60,057 nucleotides of DNA from Candidatus Sumerlaeaceae bacterium (GTDB lineage: Bacteria > Sumerlaeota > Sumerlaeia > Sumerlaeales > Sumerlaeaceae), in the NCBI GenBank assembly GCA_019695055.1, contig JAIBAT010000063.1:70220-130276 (forward strand), written 5' to 3'. The position numbers were made by a program, and so were the translations under genes. Shown here piece after piece: positions 25,247-35,291 of this stretch (its first letter is position 1; each line of letters begins with the position of its first letter). The notes under the pieces were generated by a model. The model saw only the letters and a program-made list of their open reading frames with translations, ran no database searches and had not been told where the DNA came from.

Positions 25247-26916
25247 TACTGAGCCTTGACCAGCTTCAGTGCATCAATGGACACATTCAGTGTCTGCCCT
25301 GCAGCAATTCCTTCGGTGCTGATGGTCAGGACAGGCACCTTCTGGCCAGCCTTAAGCTGGTATGTGCCAACCTTCGTGAACTGTTTTTGCCCCTTGGTCT
25401 GGTCAACCGTCGTCGACTGCGGACCCGACGCTGTGTTAATGGTCACAGGCACGGCTGCCGAACGGAAAGCCGAACCACTAGGTACCCACCACAGATAAAC
25501 ATCGTAATTTCCATCTTCCGGAATGTCTGCCTGGAATGTCGCCTTCTTCGTGGTGCCATCCACAGCCGCCACCAGCGAAGACCCGTCATACGAATCGGCC
25601 ACGTTCACCGAAGGCTGCCAGCCATTCGGCGGCTCCAGCTTCATGCCGTCAGGTGTCTTGTCATCGACGACAATCCCACCGGCACCATCGCCGTCAGGCT
25701 TGGCTGCGCCGGGGGGTGGCGGCACGGACACACCGCTGAGAGGCTTGAGAGGCGAAAGTCCCGGAACGCTCTCCGGAGCTGGGGGCGCAGGTGCGGGAGC
25801 CGACATTTCAGGAGCCGGAGCCAGCGAGGGCGCAGGGGCAATCGGGGCCGGAGCAGGTGCTTCCGCCGCGGGTGCCGGGGTCAACGATGGCATCGGGATG
25901 CTTCCAGACGCCGGGGCTGCAGCCGCGGGCGCCGAGGCCGCAACCAGGGCCACCGGAGCTTCGCCCTTGGCCTGATTGTTCGCATCATACCGCTGCACTG
26001 CATAGGAAGCTTCATTGGTCAGGATCGCGTTTGACGGAGCCGTCGCATAGGCCGGTACCTGCGGCTCAACCGGCGAGGTACCCGCGTAACCCTGTGGCCA
26101 GTAGAACGTGCCATAGGGAAGATTCACATAAATATCTGTTCTTTGGAACGGCGCCGATGCGTAGGCATACTGGGCCGTCGGTAAAATGTTGGAAGGATAG
26201 GGTGTGATTCCCGGAACCAGTACTCGTGTCACGGTCTGCGGCATGTAAATGACAGGAGGTCCGGCAAAGGCAGGCGAGCGAAGATAGGGCGTCCCCACCG
26301 GTGCCGCTGCTGCAAGCCCCTGTCCATAAGGTCCCAGTGCGCCACCGCCTGGGGCCGGTGTAACGGCGGGCCGGGGATAGGCCTGAACTTCCGTGACACG
26401 CGGCGTCAGTCTCGGCAAAGCCCTTGGCGCCGCAGGAGCTTCATCGGCCATCGCGCCTCCGCCCAGTGGTTCCATTGCGACCGCCGCCGGGGCCGTCTGT
26501 CCGCCCATGCTCATTTCGGCGCCGGCGCCACCTGCTGGCGCAGCCGGTTGACGGTTCGCAACCGCATTTGCCGTGGCGGGTTCCGTAGAAGCCATTTTAT
26601 AGGAGGATTCGGGGCGTTCACCATCCAACGTCGGCGACAGCGAAATCCGGTCACCCACTTCAATAATGGAGGCCTGATCGGGAGCCAGGGTGATGACAGC
26701 GCCGCCCTGCTGCCCGCTGCTCTGCACGCGGCCGCTGGCCATCAGCACGCCCTTGCGAAGAATGTAAACCTTCTCGCCGTCGGGTCGCGCGGGCAAATCC
26801 GCCCTCAAGACACCCGTCTGCGCATCCGGTTTGATGGTGACCATGCCGATCTCCTGCGCACCGCAAAGCGGCACCAGCGACAGCACTACGGCCATCGAGC
26901 AAAGAACCTTGCCCAT
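25246..26916 (-). CDS. Secreted Pro/Ala-rich protein with C-terminal golvesin-like domain
   Basis: 556 residues from ATG 26916, preceded by AGGGAG; an in-frame ATG at 26973 lacks such a site and a signal peptide directly after it. Signal peptide: VLCSMAVVLSLVPLCGA. After a short beta-rich region, a long low-complexity section (about residues 120-430) is dominated by Pro and Ala runs such as APAPIAPAPSLAPAPE. The last 120 residues (KATFQADIPEDGNYDVYLWW, then VDQTKGQKQFTKVGTY, then IDALKLVKAQ) match the golvesin C-terminal-like beta-sandwich, often found in carbohydrate-active or surface proteins. The gene leads a run of four minus-strand genes including MoxR. It is probably an envelope or surface protein with a wall-spanning linker. 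Confidence 0.7.
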   Translation of the reverse strand: MGKVLCSMAVVLSLVPLCGAQEIGMVTIKPDAQTGVLRADLPARPDGEKVYILRKGVLMASGRVQSSGQQGGAVITLAPDQASIIEVGDRISLSPTLDGERPESSYKMASTEPATANAVANRQPAAPAGGAGAEMSMGGQTAPAAVAMEPLGGGAMADEAPAAPRALPRLTPRVTEVQAYPRPAVTPAPGGGALGPYGQGLAAAAPVGTPYLRSPAFAGPPVIYMPQTVTRVLVPGITPYPSNILPTAQYAYASAPFQRTDIYVNLPYGTFYWPQGYAGTSPVEPQVPAYATAPSNAILTNEASYAVQRYDANNQAKGEAPVALVAASAPAAAAPASGSIPMPSLTPAPAAEAPAPAPIAPAPSLAPAPEMSAPAPAPPAPESVPGLSPLKPLSGVSVPPPPGAAKPDGDGAGGIVVDDKTPDGMKLEPPNGWQPSVNVADSYDGSSLVAAVDGTTKKATFQADIPEDGNYDVYLWWVPSGSAFRSAAVPVTINTASGPQSTTVDQTKGQKQFTKVGTYQLKAGQKVPVLTISTEGIAAGQTLNVSIDALKLVKAQ

Positions 26917-27150
26917 GAGCAACTCCCTGTATTGAACTTGGATGTGTTTCATTAAGCCGGGCAGATTATCCACGCAATACCAGTTCTCCGCAGCCCGGAA
27001 GAACGCGAATTCCCGCTAAATGCGCTGAATTCAGGCACCAGACAAGCCACCGGCGTCTGGTGAAATCAACTCAATAATTCAGTCCCAAAATCCGGCAAAA
27101 ACCCATTGCCTAACCCCAATTCCATGGGGCTCCTTGGGCAGTCTCAAACT

Positions 27151-28041
27151 ATGATCCCACGAGCCTTATTTCTCCTTCTCGCCGTCCTGGCCGTCGGCTG
27201 CTGCACAGCCACCGAGCCCCTGACTGCCCGGCCACCAACCGTTCCCGCAGCCCCAGACCCCTCTAAACCCTGCTTTCCCGGTGCCTACTACCGAAAAGCG
27301 GTCAGTTCCACGGACCGGTGGGAGGGCATCGAAGGCATAATTACCCTCCCGGAGGTCGAATTCGACCGGACCCGGCTCAGACCGGGCGGCCGTCCCATGG
27401 ACAACCCCTCCATCTATATGGGCGGGCGCTGCGACGGCCAGGAAATCGACGCTGGCCTCAGTTGGGAGGTTATTCGCGACACCGATGGCCGCGTCACTAC
27501 CGAGGGCAAGGCATTCCGCCCCTTCTGGCGAAACGAGAAGTGGGGCAGCGCACCAGCCGAGCCACAGTACTATTTCCATCCCGGCGACACCGTCAAAATG
27601 AGCATCCGCAACACCGCCAAGGGGAAGCTGGCCATGGAAATCCTCCTGCTTGCCCGTGCCGGGACGCCGGCGGAGACGGCTACAACCGCAACCAGGACCT
27701 ACCCCGGTTCCGCAGCAGATCCTCTCAGTTCCTTCACCATCGTATTCGATGCGGCAAAGTTCGAACCCGGGAAACCCCAGGAGTTCAAGCGGGTCAACGC
27801 CATCGACCAATGGAAGAACGAGGGCAAGGAGGTTCAACCCACCCAGACAAAGGTTCTCGGTGCCATCTGGCACGAAGTCTGGCTGGTGTGGGACCACGAG
27901 AAGTTGCCCTTTTCCCCCGATCGTCTCACCGACATGCGCTGCCCCAACCCCGGCAGTTTTCTCGTGGAGCCAGCCAATGAACTCGGACATGGCGGCGAGA
28001 AAATCTCCATCTTTGGCCAGCCTCTCAATACGGCTCCCTAA
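27151..28041 (+). CDS. Probable lipoprotein of unknown function
   Basis: 296 residues from ATG 27151, chosen because it opens directly onto a signal sequence (MIPRALFLLLAVLAVGCC); a start at 27106 would bury it. AVGC can serve as a slightly atypical lipobox. The mature part starts with a Pro/Thr-rich linker and continues as a beta-rich domain with no family recognised. It is divergent from the golvesin-protein gene (234 bp between) and 83 bp upstream of thymidine phosphorylase. The role is unknown. Confidence 0.6.
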   Translation: MIPRALFLLLAVLAVGCCTATEPLTARPPTVPAAPDPSKPCFPGAYYRKAVSSTDRWEGIEGIITLPEVEFDRTRLRPGGRPMDNPSIYMGGRCDGQEIDAGLSWEVIRDTDGRVTTEGKAFRPFWRNEKWGSAPAEPQYYFHPGDTVKMSIRNTAKGKLAMEILLLARAGTPAETATTATRTYPGSAADPLSSFTIVFDAAKFEPGKPQEFKRVNAIDQWKNEGKEVQPTQTKVLGAIWHEVWLVWDHEKLPFSPDRLTDMRCPNPGSFLVEPANELGHGGEKISIFGQPLNTAP

Positions 28042-28124
28042 AATCCCCCAGCCACTGCATTAGGCATTGATACCGGCAAAATCCCGTGGGAGACGCTTTC
28101 TTTCAATTCAGCCCAGGAAGACCC

Positions 28125-29441
28125 ATGCGAGCCGTAGACATCATCGTTAAGAAGCGCAATGGCGGCACCCTCACCGCCCACGAAATCGAATCATTCATCA
28201 GCCGGTTTCTCACCGACGAAATCACCGCCTACCAAGCCTCGGCACTCCTGATGGCCGTCTTCTTTCGCGGAATGAACTTCGACGAAACAGCGGCCCTGAC
28301 CCGCGCCATGATCGCCTCCGGCGAGCAGTTCGACTGGAGCAATCTCGGCGTGGGCCGTCCCGTGGACAAGCACAGCACCGGCGGCGTTGGCGACAAGGTT
28401 TCCCTCATCCTGGCCCCGCTTGCAGCGGCCTGCGGGGTCGCCGTCCCCATGGTGAGCGGTCGCGGTCTTGGCCACACCGGCGGCACCCTCGACAAGCTCG
28501 AATCTATCCCCGGTTTCAACATCGACGTGCCCCGGGACCGCTTTGGTTCCCAACTCAAGGAGTTACGCGTCGTGATGAGCGGCCAGAGCGACAACTTCGT
28601 CCCCGCCGACAAGCGTCTCTACGCTCTGCGCGACGTCACCGGCACCATCGAATCCATCCCGCTCATTTGCGCTTCCATCCTCAGCAAGAAGGTCGCCTCC
28701 GGTGCCGAAGCCCTCGTCATGGACGTCAAGGCCGGCAGCGGAGCCTTCATGGACACCGTGGACAAGGCCAGGGAGCTGGCCGCCGGCCTGATTGGTGTCG
28801 GCAAGTCTCTCGGACGCCCCGTCGTGGCCCTTATCACCGACATGCACCAACCCCTCGGCCGCAAGATTGGCAATTCCCTCGAGGTAATTGAATCCATTGA
28901 CTGCCTCCGCGGTGGTGGCCCGGACGACCTGCGCGCCCTGACCCTGGAGCTTTGTGCCGAGATGATTGTGCTGGCGAAAAATGATTCCGGCGAAGCAGCC
29001 CTTGCCGACGCCCGAAAACGCGCGACAGAGGCTTTGGACTCTGGCGCGGCATGGGAGAAGTTCTTCGAACTCATCGCCGCCCAGGGCGGCGATACCAGCT
29101 ACGTGGAGCACCCGGAAAAACTCGATGTTTCCAAGGAAACCGTGGATTTCGGCTCCCCGGAGGACGGCTATATTTCCTCCATGGATTGCCGTGTCATTGG
29201 CAACGCCGCCATGGTGCTCGGTGCCGGCCGGGCAAAAGTGACCGACAAGATAGACCCCGGTGTCGGGTTCGAAATGCTCGTTCGCCTTGGCGACAAGGTC
29301 GAAAAGGGCGCGCCCCTCGTCCGCATATACCATCGCGCCGGCCATGGACTCGAGGACTGCAAGTCGCGGCTCGCTACAGCTTTCGGCTTCTCCAGGTCAG
29401 CGGTTCAATCTCCGCCGCTGATTCACTGCCGTCTCACCTAA
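28125..29441 (+). CDS. deoA: Thymidine/pyrimidine-nucleoside phosphorylase
   Basis: 438 residues. The signature KHSTGGVGDKVSLILAP near residues 80-100 is complete, as are SGRGLGHTGGTLDKLE and MDVKAGSGAFM. The enzyme splits thymidine or uridine with phosphate to base plus (deoxy)ribose-1-phosphate in salvage. The start ATG 28125 follows AGGAAG. The C-terminal beta-lobe ends in a divergent tail (FSRSAVQSPPLIHCRLT). It is followed 103 bp later by glpK on the same strand. Thymidine versus uridine preference cannot be read here, so pdp is an alternative name. Confidence 0.93.
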   Translation: MRAVDIIVKKRNGGTLTAHEIESFISRFLTDEITAYQASALLMAVFFRGMNFDETAALTRAMIASGEQFDWSNLGVGRPVDKHSTGGVGDKVSLILAPLAAACGVAVPMVSGRGLGHTGGTLDKLESIPGFNIDVPRDRFGSQLKELRVVMSGQSDNFVPADKRLYALRDVTGTIESIPLICASILSKKVASGAEALVMDVKAGSGAFMDTVDKARELAAGLIGVGKSLGRPVVALITDMHQPLGRKIGNSLEVIESIDCLRGGGPDDLRALTLELCAEMIVLAKNDSGEAALADARKRATEALDSGAAWEKFFELIAAQGGDTSYVEHPEKLDVSKETVDFGSPEDGYISSMDCRVIGNAAMVLGAGRAKVTDKIDPGVGFEMLVRLGDKVEKGAPLVRIYHRAGHGLEDCKSRLATAFGFSRSAVQSPPLIHCRLT

Positions 29442-29544
29442 GTCCGCCACCAAAGTTGGCCTGCCGGATTCTTTTGTCTGGCAAGTTGTGTCCGGCCCGG
29501 TTTAGCTCCCTCCCAGTCTCCGATCGAAATGGAGGGGTCAGTAT

Positions 29545-31035
29545 ATGGATTATATTTTGGCACTCGACCAGGGCACCACCAGTTCCCGGGCCATTCTCTT
29601 TGACCGCGGGGGCGCCATCAAGGGGGTCGCCCAGAAGGAATTCACCCAACACTTCCCGCAACCCGGCTGGGTCGAGCACGACCCCATGGAAATCTGGTCA
29701 TCGCAGATCAGCGTGGCCGCCGAGGTTCTGTCCCGCAGCCGTGTCAGCGCGACCAAGGTTGCTGCCATTGGTATCACGAACCAGCGCGAGACCACCATCG
29801 TGTGGAACCGCAAAACCGGAAAACCCATCCACAATGCCATCGTCTGGCAGGATCGCCGCACCGCTGGCATTTGCGACCGGCTTCGCGCCGAGGGGCACGC
29901 CGATCTCTTCCGCACCAAGACCGGGCTCGTTCTGGACGCCTACTTCTCCGGGACCAAGGTCCAATGGATTCTCGATAATGTGTCCGGCGCCCGCGCTTTG
30001 GCCGATGCCGGCGAACTTGCCTTCGGCACCGTGGACTGCTGGTTGGTGTGGAACCTTACCCAGGGTGCGCGCCATGTCACCGACGTGAGCAACGCCTCGC
30101 GCACGCTCCTCTATAACATCCACACCGGCGACTGGGACGACGAACTTCTCAAGATTCTGAATGTGCCGCGCAGCGTGCTTCCCGAGGTTGCGTCCTCCAG
30201 CGAGGTTTACGCAAAGACCAACGTCGAACTTCTCGCCGCCAACATTCCCGTGGCTGGTATTGCCGGCGACCAGCAGGCGGCGCTCTTTGGCCAGATGTGC
30301 ACGAAGGAAGGTATGGTCAAGAACACCTACGGCACGGGTTGTTTCATGCTCCTCAATACCGGCGAGTCCGCGCCAATCTCGAAGAACCAGCTTATTACAA
30401 CAGTTGCATGGAAAGTGGATGGCCGCACCGAGTATGCCCTCGAGGGCAGCATCTTCATCGCCGGCGCGGTGGTCCAATGGCTGCGTGATGGACTGGGAAT
30501 CATCAAATCCGCTCCCGAGATTGAGAAACTGGCGGCGTCGGTTCCCGACAACGGCGGCGTATACCTTGTGCCGGCCTTTGCCGGCCTTGGCGCGCCCCAC
30601 TGGGATCAATATGCGCGCGGTATCGTCGCCGGCATCACCCGAGGCACCACCGCCGGGCATTTCGCCCGGGCGGCGCTGGAGGGCATTGCCTACCAGGTGG
30701 CCGACGTTCTGAATGCCATGGAGGCCGACAGCGGCCTCAGCATCCCCGAGTTGAGGGTCGATGGCGGCGCTGCGGCAAACAATATCCTGATGCAGTTCCA
30801 GTCAGACATTCTCAATGTTCCCATCGTGCGGCCGAAATTGTTGGAGACAACGGCGCTGGGCGCTGCGTATCTCGCGGGCCTCGCCGTTGGCTTCTGGAAG
30901 AGCAAGGAAGAGATTGCCGAACTCTGGCAGGCCGACAGGCGCTTTGAGCCGGCCATGGAAAGAGCCACGGCCGAAAAGCTTGTAAAAGGTTGGACCAAGG
31001 CCCTGGATCGCTCGAAGGCTTGGATCGAAGACTAA
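29545..31035 (+). CDS. glpK: Glycerol kinase
   Basis: 496 residues, the standard length. It phosphorylates glycerol to sn-glycerol-3-phosphate with ATP in the cytoplasm. FGGY-family motifs are complete: [61 protein letters not shown], and the C-terminal [18 protein letters not shown] purine-rich GGAGGGGTCAG stretch precedes the ATG. It is first of a glpK-glpD-glpF cluster; the next gene follows after 16 bp. No GlpR-like regulator gene is seen nearby. Confidence 0.97.
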   Translation: MDYILALDQGTTSSRAILFDRGGAIKGVAQKEFTQHFPQPGWVEHDPMEIWSSQISVAAEVLSRSRVSATKVAAIGITNQRETTIVWNRKTGKPIHNAIVWQDRRTAGICDRLRAEGHADLFRTKTGLVLDAYFSGTKVQWILDNVSGARALADAGELAFGTVDCWLVWNLTQGARHVTDVSNASRTLLYNIHTGDWDDELLKILNVPRSVLPEVASSSEVYAKTNVELLAANIPVAGIAGDQQAALFGQMCTKEGMVKNTYGTGCFMLLNTGESAPISKNQLITTVAWKVDGRTEYALEGSIFIAGAVVQWLRDGLGIIKSAPEIEKLAASVPDNGGVYLVPAFAGLGAPHWDQYARGIVAGITRGTTAGHFARAALEGIAYQVADVLNAMEADSGLSIPELRVDGGAAANNILMQFQSDILNVPIVRPKLLETTALGAAYLAGLAVGFWKSKEEIAELWQADRRFEPAMERATAEKLVKGWTKALDRSKAWIED

Positions 31036-31051
31036 AAGGGGAGCAGTGCAA

Positions 31052-32617
31052 ATGAAACGCGACGAAATGATTGGCCGGCTGAAGGCCCATGCCGGAACGC
31101 CGTGGGACTTCATCATCATTGGCGGAGGCGCGACAGGAGTCGGTATCGCCATCGACGCGGCATCGCGCGGCTATAAACCACTGCTCCTGGAGCAATGCGA
31201 CTTCGCCAAGGGCACATCCAGCCGCAGCACGAAGCTGGCCCACGGCGGCGTGCGCTATCTCCAGCAGGGCAATATTTCGCTGGTGCTGGAGGCCCTGCGC
31301 GAGCGCGGGTTGCTGCGGCAGAACGCCCCGCACCTTGTGCACGACCTCGCCTTCATCGTTCCCAATTACGACTGGTGGGAAGGCGGTTTTTACGGCTTTG
31401 GTCTGCGCGTTTATGATCTGATGGCTGGCAAGCTCGGCTTCGGGCCGTCACGCAATCTGTCTGTCGAGAAGACCATCGAGGCCGTTCCGACACTGGAGAC
31501 CAAGGGCCTGCGGGGTGGCGTCGTTTATTACGACGGCCAGTTTGACGACGCGCGGCTGGTCGTCAACATGGTCGAGACGGCCGTGGAGCAGGGCGCCACG
31601 ATGATCAACTATATGCCCGTGACGGGTTTGATAAAGAAAGACGGCTTTGTCCGCGGTGTCACGGCCCGCGACGAGGAAACCGGCGAAACCTATACCCTCG
31701 ACGCAAAGGTCGTCATCAATGCGACGGGCCCATTTACGGACAACATCCGGCGCATGGAGGACGCCGCCGCCAAGCCCATGATCAGTCCCAGCCAGGGCGT
31801 GCATATCGTGCTCGAAAAGTCCTTCCTGCCCGGCGACTCGGCGATCATGGTTCCCCACACCGACGACGGGCGCGTTCTCTTTGCCATTCCCTGGCATGAT
31901 TGCGTGGTCGTGGGCACCACGGACACGCCGGTTGACGACACGCCACTGGAACCTCGTGCCCAAGCCGAGGAACTGGAATTCCTGCTGAAGCATGCGGCTC
32001 GCTACCTCACCAAGGATCCGACGCCTGCAGACGTGCTGAGCGTCTTTGTGGGCATCCGCCCGCTGGCAAAGGTCGCCGAGGAACACGGTAGCACCGCGTC
32101 GCTGTCGCGGGACCACACGCTCCACATTTCCAATGAAGGCCTTGTCACCATTGCCGGCGGCAAGTGGACCACCTATCGACGCATGGCCGAAGATACGGTG
32201 AATCAGGCGCTGCTGCTGGCCCAGCTCGATCATCGCCCGTGCGTCACCGTGGACCTTCGGATCCATGGTTATCACCATCACCCGGAGGAATTTGGTGACC
32301 TGCAGTACTATGGTTCGGATGCGGTGGCCATTGGCGACCTGATCCGCAGCAATGCCAAGTACGGCGAGTTGCTGCACCCGGCGCGCAAATATCGCGTGGG
32401 TGAAGTGGTTTGGGCCGTTCGCAACGAGATGGCCCGGACGGTCGAGGATTTCCTCTCGCGCCGCACGCGGGCGTTGCTGCTCGGCGCAAAGGTCAGTGTG
32501 GAGATGGCGCCGACCGTGGCGCGCATCATGGCGGAGGAACTGGGCCGCGATGAGGTGTGGCAACAGGAACAGGTGCGGCAGTTCACGGAGTTGGCAAAAA
32601 TTTATACGGCAGAGTAG
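31052..32617 (+). CDS. glpD: Aerobic glycerol-3-phosphate dehydrogenase
   Basis: 521 residues. This FAD enzyme oxidises glycerol-3-phosphate to dihydroxyacetone phosphate and passes electrons to quinone at the inner membrane. It has the N-terminal dinucleotide fold (IIGGGATGVGIAIDAASRG), TSSRSTKLAHGGVRYLQ, VVGTTDTPVD, GIRPL and ITIAGGKWTTYRRMAED-like substrate-site motifs (here LVTIAGGKWTTYRRMAED), and the C-terminal helical domain (VVWAVRNEMARTVEDFLSRR). ATG 31052 fits the GGGGAG Shine-Dalgarno better than GTG 31046. It lies between glpK and glpF and makes a complete route from glycerol to glycolysis. Confidence 0.96.
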   Translation: MKRDEMIGRLKAHAGTPWDFIIIGGGATGVGIAIDAASRGYKPLLLEQCDFAKGTSSRSTKLAHGGVRYLQQGNISLVLEALRERGLLRQNAPHLVHDLAFIVPNYDWWEGGFYGFGLRVYDLMAGKLGFGPSRNLSVEKTIEAVPTLETKGLRGGVVYYDGQFDDARLVVNMVETAVEQGATMINYMPVTGLIKKDGFVRGVTARDEETGETYTLDAKVVINATGPFTDNIRRMEDAAAKPMISPSQGVHIVLEKSFLPGDSAIMVPHTDDGRVLFAIPWHDCVVVGTTDTPVDDTPLEPRAQAEELEFLLKHAARYLTKDPTPADVLSVFVGIRPLAKVAEEHGSTASLSRDHTLHISNEGLVTIAGGKWTTYRRMAEDTVNQALLLAQLDHRPCVTVDLRIHGYHHHPEEFGDLQYYGSDAVAIGDLIRSNAKYGELLHPARKYRVGEVVWAVRNEMARTVEDFLSRRTRALLLGAKVSVEMAPTVARIMAEELGRDEVWQQEQVRQFTELAKIYTAE

Positions 32618-32676
32618 GGCCGGGTCCTTCTGCGGCCCGATAATTCTAAATTCTTGGAGTGCGAAAGGGAACAGGG

Positions 32677-33384
32677 ATGCAACCATTTCTGGCGGAGTTC
32701 ATAGGGACAGCGCTGTTGATATTGCTGGGCGACGGTGTTGTTGCCAATGTGGTGTTGAATCGCACGAAAGGCCAGAACTCCGGCTGGATCGTCATCACCT
32801 GGGGCTGGGCCATCGGCGTGTTTGTCGGCGTCGTCGTTGCCGGCGCAGCCAGCGGGGCTCATCTGAACCCGGCGGTATCCGTGGCCCTCGCCACAGTGGG
32901 GAAATTTGAGTGGGCGAAGGTGCCGGGTTACATTGGCGCACAGATGCTTGGCGCCATGGTCGGCGCGGGGCTCGTCTGGGTTCATTATCGCCTCCACTTC
33001 AAGGCCAGCGAAGATAAGGACCTCAAACTCGCGGTCTTTTGCACGGGTCCCGCCATTCGCGATACTCCGGCCAATCTGATCTGTGAAATCATTGGGACCT
33101 TTGTGCTGGTGTTTGCGGCACTCATGCTTGCAGTGCCGACCGTTGGACTTGGCTCCATTGACGCCCTGCCCATCGCCCTGGTCGTCCTTGGCATCGGCCT
33201 CAGTCTCGGCGGTACAACTGGGTATGCCATCAATCCCGCCCGCGATCTTGGCCCGCGCATCATGCACGCGATTCTTCCCATCCCCGGCAAGCGCGACAGC
33301 GATTGGGGCTACAGTTGGATCCCCGTGGTCGGCCCAATTGTTGGTGCCATCCTTGCGGCATTGGTCTTTCGAGCGATAAGATAA
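32677..33384 (+). CDS. glpF: Glycerol uptake facilitator (aquaglyceroporin)
   Basis: 235 residues with six membrane segments and two half-helices carrying the NPA motifs: SGAHLNPAVS in the first repeat and GYAINPARDLGPR in the second. The Asp after the second NPAR is characteristic of glycerol-conducting (GlpF-type) rather than water-only channels. ATG 32677 is used because MQPFLAEFIGTALLILLG is the family N-terminus. It follows glpD by 59 bp and completes the operon. Confidence 0.95.
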   Translation: MQPFLAEFIGTALLILLGDGVVANVVLNRTKGQNSGWIVITWGWAIGVFVGVVVAGAASGAHLNPAVSVALATVGKFEWAKVPGYIGAQMLGAMVGAGLVWVHYRLHFKASEDKDLKLAVFCTGPAIRDTPANLICEIIGTFVLVFAALMLAVPTVGLGSIDALPIALVVLGIGLSLGGTTGYAINPARDLGPRIMHAILPIPGKRDSDWGYSWIPVVGPIVGAILAALVFRAIR

Positions 33385-33418
33385 GGACTATTCGCACTCA
33401 AACCAGCGAGGCAGCGCT

Positions 33419-34183
33419 ATGGCACCAGAAGACACGTCAGCCGAATTAGGAATTCCAATACCGACTCGAACTTCCCGGCTTATTATAGCCAGAACCATCG
33501 TGTCGGGCCTTGCCTCAGGCCTGATTGTTTCTCTGATTGCCGTAAATATCGACAACTTTTTAACACCTCCACTTCTATGGATTAGCCAGCACTCGGCAAT
33601 GTTCCAGGTAATATACCGTAGCCACCTGTTCGAGTATATCCTCGTTGTTGCCATCACCCAACGCCGGGCTTTCAGCGCCTGGAAGCAGCTTTTGTGGTCC
33701 GGTACTCTGGAACATTATCAGGCGACACCGGAATTTCAAAATATCCTTCGAGCCAAATTGGGAATTCCAACTATGGTTTTTGCGACTGCTATGACTACCA
33801 CAGTCACCGTTTATGGTATCGTCAGGGGTTGCTTATACGGTGGTGGCGAATTTGCGGGTAAAGCATTCTGTGGAATGTATGCGGTCTCAAACCCTATGCT
33901 GACGTTTTGGGTTCTCACAGTATTCCATGCTATTACGATTTGGTTCTTGGCCCTATGGCTGGTGATGCGAATTGTCCGCGAGGGCAGCATGCCCGGCGTG
34001 AAAGCAGTTGTTCCAATGTGGCTGACTAGTGCTGGGATTCCGATTCTCTGTAGGTATCTTGAATGGGGTTGGCTTTCGGATCGACCGGTTTTTGTAATCC
34101 AGATGGTCGTCATGATTTTGGCAATAGTTGTTGTTTTCGAATTTCGGGGGAGAGCCAACCCCAATGAGGTTGCGCTGAACTGA
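33419..34183 (+). CDS. Polytopic membrane protein of unknown function
   Basis: 254 residues with about six membrane segments (starting near residues 25, 60, 120, 160, 195 and 220) and a cytoplasm-like stretch [18 protein letters not shown]. No family is recognised. It follows glpF by 34 bp, but its base composition is clearly more AT-rich than that of the glycerol genes, suggesting a separate origin. A transporter or sensor role would be guesswork. Confidence 0.6.
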   Translation: MAPEDTSAELGIPIPTRTSRLIIARTIVSGLASGLIVSLIAVNIDNFLTPPLLWISQHSAMFQVIYRSHLFEYILVVAITQRRAFSAWKQLLWSGTLEHYQATPEFQNILRAKLGIPTMVFATAMTTTVTVYGIVRGCLYGGGEFAGKAFCGMYAVSNPMLTFWVLTVFHAITIWFLALWLVMRIVREGSMPGVKAVVPMWLTSAGIPILCRYLEWGWLSDRPVFVIQMVVMILAIVVVFEFRGRANPNEVALN

Positions 34184-34250
34184 GGCTTTGACACGGCTTC
34201 TCTCAGGGGCACAGATCGGTGCCATCATCCAAGAACCCGGGAGATCCATC

Positions 34251-35291
34251 ATGCAAAAGACCAAAGGTTACGCCGCACCGGCTGCAAAGGCTCCGCTGGG
34301 GCCGTTTGCGTTTGAGCGCCGCGATGTCGGCGACCACGACGTCGCCATTGATATCAAGTTTTGTGGCATCTGCCACTCCGACATCCACCAGGCGCGGGAC
34401 GAGTGGGGCGGCGCCACGTTTCCCATGGTGCCCGGCCACGAGATCGCCGGGGTTGTCACGGCCGTTGGGCCGAAGGTCACCAAGTTCAAGGTCGGCGACC
34501 ATGCGGGCGTGGGCTGCTTTGTGGATAGCTGCCGCAAATGCCCCCAGTGCGAAAAGGGGATCGAGCAGTACTGCTCCGGCGGGCTCGTGTTTACCTACAA
34601 CAGCAAGGAACACGATGGCACGCCGACCTATGGTGGCTACTCAGACAAGGTGGTTGTGAAGGAGGACTACGTTCTCCACATCCCGGCGAACCTGCCGCTG
34701 GATGCCGCCGCGCCGCTGCTGTGCGCCGGCATCACGCTTTACTCGCCCCTCATGCACTGGGGCGCCGGTCCGGGCAAGCGCGTCGCCATCGTGGGCCTCG
34801 GCGGTTTGGGGCACATGGGCGTGAAGATCGCCCACGCGCTGGGCGCGGAGGTCACGGTGCTGAGCCACTCCATGAAAAAGCAGGACGACGCGAAGCGCCT
34901 CGGGGCGGATCATTTCTTCGCGACGTCGAACCCGGAGACATTCGGGAAACTCGCCTCGAGTTTTGATTTGATGGTCAACACGGTGTCGGCGGACATTGAC
35001 CTGACGCCGTTTGTGACGCTGCTGAAGGTGGACGCGACGATGGTGGTCGTGGGCGCGCCGGAGAAACCAGCCCCACTGGGCGTCTTCCCGCTCATCATGG
35101 CGCGGCGCAGCCTCGCGGGTTCGTGTATCGGCGGCATCCAGGAGACGCAGGAGATGCTCGACTTCTGCGGCAAGCACAACATCGTCTGCGACATCGAGAA
35201 GATCGCGATGAGCTACGTGAACGAGGCCTACGAGCGGATCCTGAAAAGCGATGTGCGGTACAGGTTCGTGATCGATATGGCGACGCTGTAG
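34251..35291 (+). CDS. Zinc-dependent NAD(P) alcohol dehydrogenase, YahK/CAD-like
   Basis: 346 residues of the zinc-type medium-chain dehydrogenase family, reducing aldehydes to alcohols. The catalytic-zinc ligands are in [11 protein letters not shown] and PGHEIAGVV. The structural-zinc Cys set is [15 protein letters not shown]. The cofactor fold is [20 protein letters not shown]; the downstream HSMKKQ region suits the NADPH-preferring cinnamyl-alcohol-dehydrogenase/YahK group, though cofactor choice is inferred. The start ATG 34251 follows GGGAG. It stands alone, 67 bp after the membrane protein. Confidence 0.93.
   Translation: MQKTKGYAAPAAKAPLGPFAFERRDVGDHDVAIDIKFCGICHSDIHQARDEWGGATFPMVPGHEIAGVVTAVGPKVTKFKVGDHAGVGCFVDSCRKCPQCEKGIEQYCSGGLVFTYNSKEHDGTPTYGGYSDKVVVKEDYVLHIPANLPLDAAAPLLCAGITLYSPLMHWGAGPGKRVAIVGLGGLGHMGVKIAHALGAEVTVLSHSMKKQDDAKRLGADHFFATSNPETFGKLASSFDLMVNTVSADIDLTPFVTLLKVDATMVVVGAPEKPAPLGVFPLIMARRSLAGSCIGGIQETQEMLDFCGKHNIVCDIEKIAMSYVNEAYERILKSDVRYRFVIDMATL

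Noticed and set aside
26962..26975. DnaA-box-like TTATCCACG near the start of the golvesin-protein gene
   Set aside because: A single 8/9 match is expected by chance in 60 kb and has no supporting cluster.
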